A stretch of 5,725 nucleotides of DNA, from NCBI GenBank assembly GCA_002378845.1, contig DFRY01000008.1, forward strand, positions 15,611 to 21,335, in the 5' to 3' direction. This document shows, in pieces, positions 1-5,725 of this stretch (position 1 is its first letter; every line of letters begins with the position of its first letter). The notes beneath the pieces are model-generated. The model was not told the origin of the DNA. It worked only from the letters and a program-made list of their open reading frames with translations, and searched no databases. Both the position numbers and the translations under genes were made by a program. The DNA comes from Ruminococcaceae bacterium UBA3451. GTDB lineage: Bacteria > Bacillota > Clostridia > Oscillospirales > Acutalibacteraceae.

Positions 1-695
1 ACATTCTTCGTTATGTGCAGGAACTGGAACCGTTCGGCATGGGGAATCCGTCCCCGCTCTTTGGTTTATATGGAATGACTCTTTCCGACATTACTCCGGT
101 CGGCGGCGGCAAACACCTGCGTATCAGCGTAACTAGCGGCAGGTATACAGTGCGCTGCATGAAATTCGGCACTACACTGGAAGAGTTCCCATACTGCGTC
201 GGAGATGTGCTCGATCTTGCCGTAACGCTGGATGCCAAGGAATACAATGGGAAAAATACATTATCAATTTATATAAAAGATATGAAACTTGCCGGGCTGA
301 ATGTGGAAGAAGTTACTTCAGGGTGGGCATTATATGAAAAAAGCCGACGAAACGAAGTTCTTACCGCAGAGGAATTAAATGGTTTGTTGCCCGATCGGAA
401 CGAATTTGCGGTAATTTACCGTCTGCTGCGTTCTGCAAATGGGTTTCACGGAAGCCCCGAAGCGCTGCTTGGGCACCTTTCCTGCCCGACCGTCGGCATA
501 CAGAAGCTTTTAACCGCACTGGACGTTTTGGAAGAGCACGGTTTGCTTTTACAGGAACGTACCGGCAGCTGCGTGAATATTGTAATGAAAAATGTCTCTC
601 AAAAAGTAGATTTATTTGATTCAAAAATACTCTCTCGTTTAAAAAGTTTGGAAGAGGAGGGGGAACCGTATGGCATGGCCGCTGAAAACATATGA
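1..695 (+). CDS. recJ: Single-stranded-DNA-specific exonuclease RecJ, C-terminal part (5' end outside window)
   Basis: RecJ is a cytoplasmic 5'-3' exonuclease that degrades single-stranded DNA in recombination and in base-excision and mismatch repair. About 230 C-terminal codons are visible; the frame is open from base 3 and ends at TGA 693-695. The first residues read ILRYVQELEPFGMGNPSPLF. The LEPFGxGNPxP stretch is a hallmark of RecJ near the junction of the DHHA1 and OB-fold domains. The next roughly 90 residues fit the OB-fold. The last roughly 100 residues (around LPDRNEFAVIYRLLR and LLTALDVLEEHGLLL) resemble the helical, winged-helix-like C-terminal extension of Firmicute RecJ. The catalytic DHH domain lies upstream of the window and cannot be assessed. 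The GTG at base 15 is an internal Val codon, not a start. The gene end overlaps the next gene by 26 nt, so the two are probably one transcript. The family call is firm. No frameshift is seen. Confidence 0.92.
   Translation, partial: ILRYVQELEPFGMGNPSPLFGLYGMTLSDITPVGGGKHLRISVTSGRYTVRCMKFGTTLEEFPYCVGDVLDLAVTLDAKEYNGKNTLSIYIKDMKLAGLNVEEVTSGWALYEKSRRNEVLTAEELNGLLPDRNEFAVIYRLLRSANGFHGSPEALLGHLSCPTVGIQKLLTALDVLEEHGLLLQERTGSCVNIVMKNVSQKVDLFDSKILSRLKSLEEEGEPYGMAAENI
655..660 (+). promoter_or_regulatory. Ribosome binding site of rel, inside recJ
   Basis: A perfect AGGAGG lies 9 nt before the ATG at 670, within the coding sequence of recJ. It decides the start of the Rel gene against the in-frame ATG at 739, and suggests that rel is well translated from the recJ transcript. 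Confidence 0.85.
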
Positions 696-2847
696 AAATC
701 TTTTAGAACTGATTCATACAAGCGAGCGCGACTACGATATGAAAATTATCGACCGCGCTTATCAGCTTGCGCTGAAATCGCACGAGGAACAAAAGCGCCT
801 GTCCGGTTCGCCTTACATTTCCCATCCGGTTGCCGTTGCCTGCATTCTGGTTGAACTTGGTATGGATACGGAATCTGTTGCAGCTGGTTTGCTGCACGAC
901 GTGGTGGAAGATACCCCGGTCAATCTGGATCAGATTAAAAAGGATTTCGGTACGGAAATTGCTAACCTGACCGACGGCGTAACCAAACTGGGCCGCATTC
1001 CGTATTCTTCTCGTGAAGAGCAGCAGGCGGAAAACCTGCGCAAAATGCTCATTGCCATGGCGGAAGACATTCGTGGTATCATTATTAAGCTTGCCGACCG
1101 TCTGCATAACATGCGTACCATTGAATTTATGCCCCCGCAAAAGCAGCGCGACAAGGCGTTGGAAAACATGGAGGTTTACGCTCCGATTGCGCACCGCTTA
1201 GGTATCCGCGCCGTAAAAGAGGAGCTGGAGGATTTATCCCTGCGCTGTCTGGACCCGGTTGCCTATGAGGAAATTGAAAGCAACCTTGCTCTTCGCAGCA
1301 ACGAGCGCAAGGAGTTTATTGAACTGACAAAAACGAGAATTCATGAGCGGGTATCGCCCCTGATTCCCAATGTGTATTTGGAAGGGCGAGTAAAAAGCAT
1401 TAACGGTATTTACCGTAAAATGTTTATTCAGAACCGCAGTATGGACGAAATTTACGATATTTACGCGGTTCGCGTCATCGTGGACACGGTCAATGATTGC
1501 TATAATGTGCTTGGTGTGATTCACGATATGTTCCGTCCGATTCCGAACCGGTTTAAGGATTATATTTCAACCCCGAAGCCGAACATGTACCAGTCGCTTC
1601 ATACCACGGTAATCAGTAAGGAAGGCATTCCGTTTGAAGTGCAAATCCGTACCTGGGAAATGCACCACACGGCGGAATACGGAATTGCCGCGCACTGGAA
1701 ATATAAGCTTGGCCTCGGCGCAAAAAGCGGCGATACCCTGGAACAGCGTTTGGCGTGGATTCGTCAGATGCTGGAGAACCAGAAGGACAACGAGGATGCC
1801 ACCGACCTTGTGCGCACCATCAAGTCCGACCTTGCACCGGAAGAGGTGTTTGTTTTTACGCCAAAGGGCGATGTCATCAGTTTGCCGTCCGGTTCCACGG
1901 TAATCGATTTTGCCTATGCAATCCACAGCGCCGTAGGCAACCGTATGATCGGTGCCAAAGTCGACAAACGCATTGTGCCGCTTGATTACCGGGTAAAAAC
2001 AGGGGAGATCATTGAAATCATGACCTCCAAGGAAACTCGCGGCCCAAGCCGTGACTGGCTGAAAATCGTAAAAACAAGCGAAGCGCGAAATAAAATTCGC
2101 ACCTGGTTTAAAAAAGAAAAGCGCGACGAAAATATTATAGAGGGAAAAGCCGAGCTGGAACGTGAGTTCCGGCGTAACGGAATTGATTTGACGGACACGG
2201 AGCTTGCCGCGGTGCTTGAAAAAATCGGCGCAAGGCAGAACTGTGCCACGGCAGACGATGTTTATTCCGCAATTGGTTACGGCGGCATTCAGCTGTGGAA
2301 AGTAATGCCGAAAATCAAAGAGGATTACATGAAGGTGAAGCGTCCTTCCGCCCCGGTGGAAACGCCCGCTGTTCCAAAGCAGGTTAACCGAAAGGCTGTC
2401 GGCGGCGTTACTGTGGACGGCATGGAAAACTGCCTGATTAAATTCTCACGCTGTTGCAATCCGCTGCCGGGTGACGACATCATCGGCTTTATCACACGCG
2501 GGTTCGGCGTTTCCATTCATAAGCGGAACTGCTCCAATGTGCCGCGCAATTTGGAAGATGCTCCCGAGCCAGAGCGCTGGATCCGTGCGCACTGGACGGG
2601 CGAAGTAAAAGAAGAGTTTAAAACGACATTGGAAATTATCGCGAGCGACCGTTCCGGTCTGTTGGCCGACCTGACCCAGCAGCTGTTTAACATGCATATC
2701 TTTATTCATTCGTTAAATTCCCGCGAAACCAAAGACGGCAGCGCGGTAATTTACGCTACGATTACGATTAACGGCCTTGACCACTTAAATAGTATTATTG
2801 CAAGGCTGAACAATATTGAAGGAATTATCTCAATCCGGCGTTCATAA
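670..2847 (+). CDS. rel: Bifunctional (p)ppGpp synthetase/hydrolase (Rel/RelA-SpoT homologue)
   Basis: This 725-aa long RSH enzyme makes (p)ppGpp from ATP and GDP/GTP and hydrolyses it with Mn2+, controlling the stringent response at the ribosome. The length is close to B. subtilis RelA. Domains in order are: HD hydrolase about 30-180, with H52, H76-D77 and D143 (LADRLHN) all present; synthetase about 235-345, with D263 in YDIYAVRVI, RFKD at 294-297, YQSLHTT at 307-313 and E323 in FEVQIRT; TGS about 391-452 (VFVFTPKGDV to IIEIM, with H419); a helical region; a zinc-finger/conserved-cysteine domain with C595, C596, H617 and C621; and ACT about 652-725. RFKD is the RxKD form seen in bifunctional Rel/SpoT, whereas monofunctional RelA has ExDD. 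With an intact HD site, both activities are expected (inference). The start at 670 is supported by AGGAGG at 655-660 and lies 26 nt inside recJ. A hairpin follows the stop. The gene is often annotated relA in Firmicutes. Confidence 0.97.
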   Translation: MAWPLKTYENLLELIHTSERDYDMKIIDRAYQLALKSHEEQKRLSGSPYISHPVAVACILVELGMDTESVAAGLLHDVVEDTPVNLDQIKKDFGTEIANLTDGVTKLGRIPYSSREEQQAENLRKMLIAMAEDIRGIIIKLADRLHNMRTIEFMPPQKQRDKALENMEVYAPIAHRLGIRAVKEELEDLSLRCLDPVAYEEIESNLALRSNERKEFIELTKTRIHERVSPLIPNVYLEGRVKSINGIYRKMFIQNRSMDEIYDIYAVRVIVDTVNDCYNVLGVIHDMFRPIPNRFKDYISTPKPNMYQSLHTTVISKEGIPFEVQIRTWEMHHTAEYGIAAHWKYKLGLGAKSGDTLEQRLAWIRQMLENQKDNEDATDLVRTIKSDLAPEEVFVFTPKGDVISLPSGSTVIDFAYAIHSAVGNRMIGAKVDKRIVPLDYRVKTGEIIEIMTSKETRGPSRDWLKIVKTSEARNKIRTWFKKEKRDENIIEGKAELEREFRRNGIDLTDTELAAVLEKIGARQNCATADDVYSAIGYGGIQLWKVMPKIKEDYMKVKRPSAPVETPAVPKQVNRKAVGGVTVDGMENCLIKFSRCCNPLPGDDIIGFITRGFGVSIHKRNCSNVPRNLEDAPEPERWIRAHWTGEVKEEFKTTLEIIASDRSGLLADLTQQLFNMHIFIHSLNSRETKDGSAVIYATITINGLDHLNSIIARLNNIEGIISIRRS

Positions 2848-2854
2848 CAAATAG

Positions 2855-2904
2855 ACAGGATACAAAATGCATTCCCGGGTCAAACGGGAGTGCATTGTTC
2901 CTGT
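2855..2904 (+). promoter_or_regulatory. Intergenic hairpin after rel (weak terminator or attenuator candidate)
   Basis: The core is a 12-bp stem, 2866-2877 against 2885-2896, with a 7-nt loop (GGTCAAA). All positions pair if one U-G wobble is allowed. Outside it, ACAGGA (2855-2860) can pair with TCCTGT (2899-2904) across a 5/2 internal loop, giving a 50-nt imperfect hairpin. The + strand tail (GTTCCTGTAAA) lacks a solid T-run, so this is not a classical intrinsic terminator. It could be a leaky terminator, an RNA-stabilising or processing element between rel and the hydrolase gene, or a dispersed repeat. Read on the other strand the core is followed by TTTTG, but no gene converges on it here. 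Confidence 0.5.
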
Positions 2905-2939
2905 AAAGGAAATCACTGAAAAGAACGAATAAACAGGAA
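2898..2939 (+). repeat. 7-bp inverted repeat that could compete with the hairpin
   Basis: TTCCTGT (2898-2904) is the exact reverse complement of ACAGGAA (2933-2939), with a 28-nt spacer. The same TCCTGT segment also matches ACAGGA at 2855-2860, so the two pairings exclude each other. Seven pairs across a long loop are weak and could arise by chance. It is listed because it lies just before the hydrolase ribosome binding site. Confidence 0.3.
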
Positions 2940-2953
2940 GTATATGGAATGCG

Positions 2954-2960
2954 TAGGAGG
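2954..2960 (+). promoter_or_regulatory. Ribosome binding site of the metallo-hydrolase gene
   Basis: TAGGAGG lies 11 nt before the ATG at 2972 but only 2 nt before the in-frame TTG at 2963. That distance is too short for normal initiation, so the ATG is the preferred start. Confidence 0.75.
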
Positions 2961-2971
2961 ACTTGAATAAG

Positions 2972-3619
2972 ATGAAAATTGCAAGAATTCCCGGCGGACC
3001 TCTGCCGACCAACTGTTATTTTTTAACGGACGATGCAACCGGCGACACAGCGGTGATCGACCCCGGCTTTGACAGCAAAGAGCTGACCGACGCTGTTTTG
3101 GCAGCCGGCAAAAATCATGTAAAATTAATTTTATTAACGCACGGGCATTTCGACCATATTATGGGAGTCAGCGCAATTCAAAAGCGAACCGGTGCAAAAG
3201 TTTGCATTTACTCGGACGATATGCTGTTTACAACCGACAATTCCTTGAATTTGTCAACCATGATGTCGGCCTCCCGCCTGGAACCGTTCACAGCGGACAT
3301 TGCGCTGAATAACGGGGATACAATTGAATTGGGAAGCCTTAGCATTCGTGTAATTTACACACCCGGCCATACCATCGGCAGCTGCTGTTATCTTGTGGGG
3401 GACGCTCTTTTTACCGGAGATACCCTTATGAAGTGCACCTGCGGCAGAACCGATTTCCCGACCGGCAGTTACCCTCAAATGCTGGAATCTATGAAAAAGC
3501 TAAAGAATTTGGAAGGCGACTATCATATTTACCCCGGTCATGAAGGGGAATCGACGCTTGAATACGAAAGAAAAAACAATCCGTTTATGGGAAGCAGCGC
3601 TTATGACTTTAATTATTGA
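2972..3619 (+). CDS. Metallo-beta-lactamase-fold hydrolase, glyoxalase-II-like
   Basis: A 215-aa cytoplasmic hydrolase of the small MBL-fold group often annotated hydroxyacylglutathione hydrolase-like (YcbL type). The metal ligands are all present: HGHFDH with H57, H59, D61 and H62; H133 in TPGHT; D150 in FTGDTL; and H190 in YPGHEG. The N-terminus (IPGGPLPTNCYFL) and the GRTDFPTGS stretch are typical of this group. A dinuclear zinc or iron site is expected, and thioester hydrolysis is likely from the family, but the substrate is unknown. Most clostridia lack glutathione, so a glutathione thioester is not a safe assumption. No signal peptide is seen. The start is ATG 2972; starting at TTG 2963 would add only MNK. 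The gene lies 124 nt after rel, behind the hairpin, and overlaps the HemZ gene by 17 nt. A member of this family commonly lies near rel and hemZ in clostridia. Confidence 0.92.
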   Translation: MKIARIPGGPLPTNCYFLTDDATGDTAVIDPGFDSKELTDAVLAAGKNHVKLILLTHGHFDHIMGVSAIQKRTGAKVCIYSDDMLFTTDNSLNLSTMMSASRLEPFTADIALNNGDTIELGSLSIRVIYTPGHTIGSCCYLVGDALFTGDTLMKCTCGRTDFPTGSYPQMLESMKKLKNLEGDYHIYPGHEGESTLEYERKNNPFMGSSAYDFNY

Positions 3620-5078
3620 CGGCCATTCCTTTCATTACGAAATGGAAAACCTGTGCCGAATTTTTTTTCCTTACCAAAAAATCAACGTTACGCCACAACC
3701 GGTCGAAGACCGTTTTCTGGTTTATGCCGGAATCAGCCAATCCACCAACGGGATTCTTGTAACGGCGCGGCTGAAAATCGATTCTTACCACAGTGAAAAT
3801 TCCGATTTGCTCCCGCTTCACGCGGAAGAATCGGAACAGGAACGGCGCATGGCAATTCTGCTGTTCCGCTTGCTTGTGGATTACTGCGGCTTCACACCCA
3901 AATGGGGAATTTTAACCGGGGTTCGTCCGGTTAAGCTTTTGCGCCGCTTTGTTGCGGAAATGGGGGAGGAAAAGGGAATGGAGTATTTCCAAACCCAATT
4001 CCTTGTTTCGCCCGAAAAAGCAAAGCTGAGTTTAACGACTATGCACAATGAGGAAAAGCTGCTGGCGCTTTCCGAACCGGATTCGTTCAGCCTTTATATT
4101 TCCATTCCGTTCTGTCCCACACGCTGTTCCTACTGCTCGTTTGTTTCTTCTACGGTGGAGAAAACCGTAAAGCTGATTCCGGAATACCTGTCGCTTCTTT
4201 GCAAAGAAGTGGAATACACCGCCAAAACCGCGGCGGAACTGGGCCTGCGCCTCATTTCCGTGTATGTGGGCGGCGGAACTCCTACAACGCTGACTGCGGA
4301 GCAGCTGGATGTTTTACTGGGTACCGTTAACCGCAGCTTCGATCTGTCCTATTGCCGTGAATTTACGGTGGAAGCAGGCCGCCCGGATACCATAACGCCG
4401 GAAAAGCTTACTGCTCTAAAAAAATGCGGTGTTACCCGCATCAGTATTAATCCGCAAACGCTCAATGACGAAGTGCTTCATAAAATTGGCCGCCGTCATT
4501 CAACGGAGCAAACGCTTTCGGCTTTTGCCTTGGCACGGGAACTGGACTTCCGTAATATCAATATGGATTTGATTGCCGGTCTTCCCGGCGACAGCGTACC
4601 CAGCTTCTGCAATACGCTTGACCGGGTAATAAATCTCGAACCGGAAAGCATTACGGTTCATACACTATCTTTAAAACGTTCTTCCACTATTTTTCAGGAT
4701 GAAAGCAGACCTTTTACCAACGATGCCGAAGCAACTGCCGAAATGCTGGACTATGCGGGGGAACATCTGTTTCAAAACGGATATGCGCCGTATTATCTTT
4801 ACCGCCAAAGCCGTATGGTCGGGAATCTGGAAAATACCGGCTGGGCAAAACCCGGTTATGAAAGTCCTTACAATGTTTATATTATGGATGAAACGCATAC
4901 GATTCTTGCCTGCGGAGCGGGTGCTTCCAGTAAGATAAAGGACCCGTTGTCCGACCGCCTGGAACGGATATTCAACTTTAAATATCCATATGAATATATT
5001 AATCGATATGAGGAAATGATTATTAGAAAAGATCAGGTGAAAACGATTTATGACAAATTTCGTAGAATACCGGAATGA
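3603..5078 (+). CDS. hemZ: Radical SAM protein of the HemZ family (coproporphyrinogen dehydrogenase-like)
   Basis: A 491-aa radical SAM protein. Family members are annotated as oxygen-independent coproporphyrinogen III dehydrogenase, which would turn coproporphyrinogen III into protoporphyrinogen IX. Seen in order: an N-terminal HemZ-specific region of about 160 residues beginning MTLIIDGHSF and including GILTGVRPVK (about 102-111); the [4Fe-4S]/SAM motif CPTRCSYC with C171, C175 and C178; GGGTPT at 223-228; TVEAGRPDT at 255-263; IAGLPGD near 324-330; and the HemZ-like tail YLYRQSRMVGNLENTGWA near 398-415. The residue two after C178 is Phe, as in HemW, whereas HemN has a fourth Cys, so the reaction is less certain than the family name suggests. 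ATG 3603 is preferred over the in-frame ATG at 3540. The latter would give an 80-nt overlap and an atypical leader, and it has no Shine-Dalgarno sequence. The site before 3603 is also weak (GGGAAG), so coupling to hydrolase translation is likely. A T8 tract lies at 3661-3668. Confidence 0.9.
   Translation: MTLIIDGHSFHYEMENLCRIFFPYQKINVTPQPVEDRFLVYAGISQSTNGILVTARLKIDSYHSENSDLLPLHAEESEQERRMAILLFRLLVDYCGFTPKWGILTGVRPVKLLRRFVAEMGEEKGMEYFQTQFLVSPEKAKLSLTTMHNEEKLLALSEPDSFSLYISIPFCPTRCSYCSFVSSTVEKTVKLIPEYLSLLCKEVEYTAKTAAELGLRLISVYVGGGTPTTLTAEQLDVLLGTVNRSFDLSYCREFTVEAGRPDTITPEKLTALKKCGVTRISINPQTLNDEVLHKIGRRHSTEQTLSAFALARELDFRNINMDLIAGLPGDSVPSFCNTLDRVINLEPESITVHTLSLKRSSTIFQDESRPFTNDAEATAEMLDYAGEHLFQNGYAPYYLYRQSRMVGNLENTGWAKPGYESPYNVYIMDETHTILACGAGASSKIKDPLSDRLERIFNFKYPYEYINRYEEMIIRKDQVKTIYDKFRRIPE
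5035..5040 (+). promoter_or_regulatory. Ribosome binding site of the kinase gene, inside hemZ
   Basis: AGGTGA sits 9 nt before the ATG at 5050. Its last three bases (TGA, 5038-5040) are also an in-frame stop for the kinase frame, so no start further upstream is possible. Confidence 0.7.
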
Positions 5079-5725
5079 ATTATCGCGAATAAACGCTGCC
5101 GCAACCACCGCACCTGATGCTTTTGTTGCAAAAACGGAAGAAACTTACCTTAAGAATATAGAAGATATTGCGAGCCATATATCAAAAGTGGAAAACAGCA
5201 AGCTGGTCATGCTTTTCGGTCCTTCCAGCAGTGGAAAAACCACTTCGTCGCATCTTTTGGAAAGTGCTTTTCATGAGTTGGGAATTGGTTCCACGATTAT
5301 TTCTCTTGATGATTTTTATCGCGGGGAGCATCAGGCGCCGCTTCTGCCAAACGGGCAGCATGATTACGAATCCGTTCACGCTCTGAACGTAGAAGAAGTG
5401 GTGCGCTGCCTTCTCGGTTTAATTGAAAATAACCGCTGCGATATGCCGGTATTTAATTTTGAAATTCGCATGCCGTATCCCCACCGGCGCCAGGTGGTGC
5501 TGAAGGAACACGATATTGCCATTGTAGAAGGAATTCACGCCCTGAACCCTGTTATTACGGAAAAACTTCCGGAAAAGGGCGTAAGTAAAATTTACATCAG
5601 TGTAAAGCAGGGGATCATGGACGGCAAAAAAGAGCTTTTTACCGCGAACGACATGCGTCTGGTGCGCAGAATCGTGCGTGATTACAATTTCCGCGGTACC
5701 AGTCCGGAGCGCACGCTCCGCATGT
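5050..5725 (+). CDS. Uridine/nucleoside-kinase-like P-loop protein (3' end outside window)
   Basis: 225 codons are visible, and the frame is still open at the right edge. The protein begins MTNFVEYRNELSRINAAA and has a P-loop phosphotransferase of the phosphoribulokinase/uridine kinase class: Walker A GPSSSGKTT at 57-65, LDDFYRG at 86-92 (likely catalytic or Mg-binding Asp), a P-x-FNFEIRMP segment at 133-142, VEGIHALNP at 159-167, and RLVRRIVRDYNFRG at 203-216 (lid-like arginines). The expected reaction is ATP-dependent phosphorylation of uridine or another nucleoside, but the substrate is not proven. Many clostridial relatives are about 550 aa, with TGS and threonyl-tRNA-synthetase-like domains before the kinase. 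Here only about 50 residues precede the kinase core, so this is the short form. The start is fixed by ATG 5050 with AGGTGA 9 nt upstream and a stop at 5038-5040. It overlaps hemZ by 29 nt, which suggests translational coupling. Confidence 0.87.
   Translation, partial: MTNFVEYRNELSRINAAATTAPDAFVAKTEETYLKNIEDIASHISKVENSKLVMLFGPSSSGKTTSSHLLESAFHELGIGSTIISLDDFYRGEHQAPLLPNGQHDYESVHALNVEEVVRCLLGLIENNRCDMPVFNFEIRMPYPHRRQVVLKEHDIAIVEGIHALNPVITEKLPEKGVSKIYISVKQGIMDGKKELFTANDMRLVRRIVRDYNFRGTSPERTLRM

Noticed and set aside
703..1194. 163-aa open frame on the minus strand opposite rel
   Set aside because: It lies fully antisense to the conserved HD domain of rel, has no recognisable motif and no ribosome binding site, and is explained as a shadow of the real frame.
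2866..2896. Classical Rho-independent terminator
   Set aside because: The stem is good, but the following + strand bases GTTCCTGTAAA do not form a T-tract. It is kept as a structured element rather than called a terminator.
2848..2962. Sigma-70 promoter in the rel-hydrolase gap
   Set aside because: Partial boxes such as TTGTTC (2895-2900) and TATATG (2941-2946) exist, but none has a matching partner at 16-18 nt. No promoter can be supported.
2963..2971. TTG start for the hydrolase gene
   Set aside because: It lies only 2 nt after AGGAGG. The ATG at 2972 has a workable 11-nt spacing and matches the usual family N-terminus.
4671..5108. 145-aa open frame on the minus strand across the hemZ end and kinase start
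   Set aside because: It covers two conserved genes on the opposite strand and shows no family motif, so it is most likely a chance frame.
5168..5386. 72-aa + strand open frame within the kinase gene
   Set aside because: It is in another frame from the kinase reading, which carries the Walker A and LDDFY motifs across the same bases.
1..5725. A new defence, mobile or biosynthetic system
   Set aside because: All genes belong to recognised housekeeping families in a neighbourhood known from Firmicutes. No transposase, integrase, toxin-antitoxin pair or repeat array was seen.

Overview
The window looks like ordinary chromosomal DNA of an anaerobic Firmicute, most likely a clostridium of the Ruminococcaceae/Oscillospiraceae type. 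The basis is the gene neighbourhood (recJ, then a RelA/SpoT homologue, a small metallo-beta-lactamase-fold hydrolase, hemZ and a uridine-kinase-like gene), the near-balanced base composition, strong AGGAGG-type ribosome binding sites and protein motifs typical of clostridial family members. The genus cannot be fixed from the sequence alone.

Layout. All genes are on the + strand and tightly packed. (1) 1-695 is the 3' end of recJ, which enters from the left edge. (2) 670-2847 is a complete bifunctional (p)ppGpp synthetase/hydrolase (Rel/RSH) that starts inside the recJ end. (3) 2848-2971 is the only real gap. It holds a 12-bp hairpin, which can extend to a 50-nt imperfect stem, and a downstream repeat that could compete with it. 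(4) 2972-3619 is a glyoxalase-II-like metallo-hydrolase. (5) 3603-5078 is a radical SAM protein of the HemZ family and overlaps the hydrolase by 17 nt. (6) 5050-5725 is a P-loop nucleoside/uridine-kinase-like gene. It overlaps hemZ by 29 nt and is cut by the right edge.

How the genes fit together. Three of the four gene junctions are overlaps of 17-29 nt, which points to co-transcription and translational coupling. The fourth junction, rel to hydrolase, carries the hairpin and could be where the operon is attenuated or split. The products act in DNA repair (RecJ), the stringent response (Rel), probable thioester/glyoxal detoxification (hydrolase), tetrapyrrole or radical SAM chemistry (HemZ) and nucleotide salvage or a related kinase reaction. 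They share a neighbourhood rather than one pathway. In Bacillus-type genomes apt lies between recJ and relA, and dtd follows relA. Both are absent from those positions here.

I found no mobile element, CRISPR array, tRNA, rRNA or clear sigma-70 promoter, and no convincing new multi-gene system. The points most worth checking are the intergenic RNA structure, the HemW-like cysteine pattern of HemZ, and the short kinase without the N-terminal TGS/threonyl-tRNA-synthetase-like region often found in clostridial relatives.
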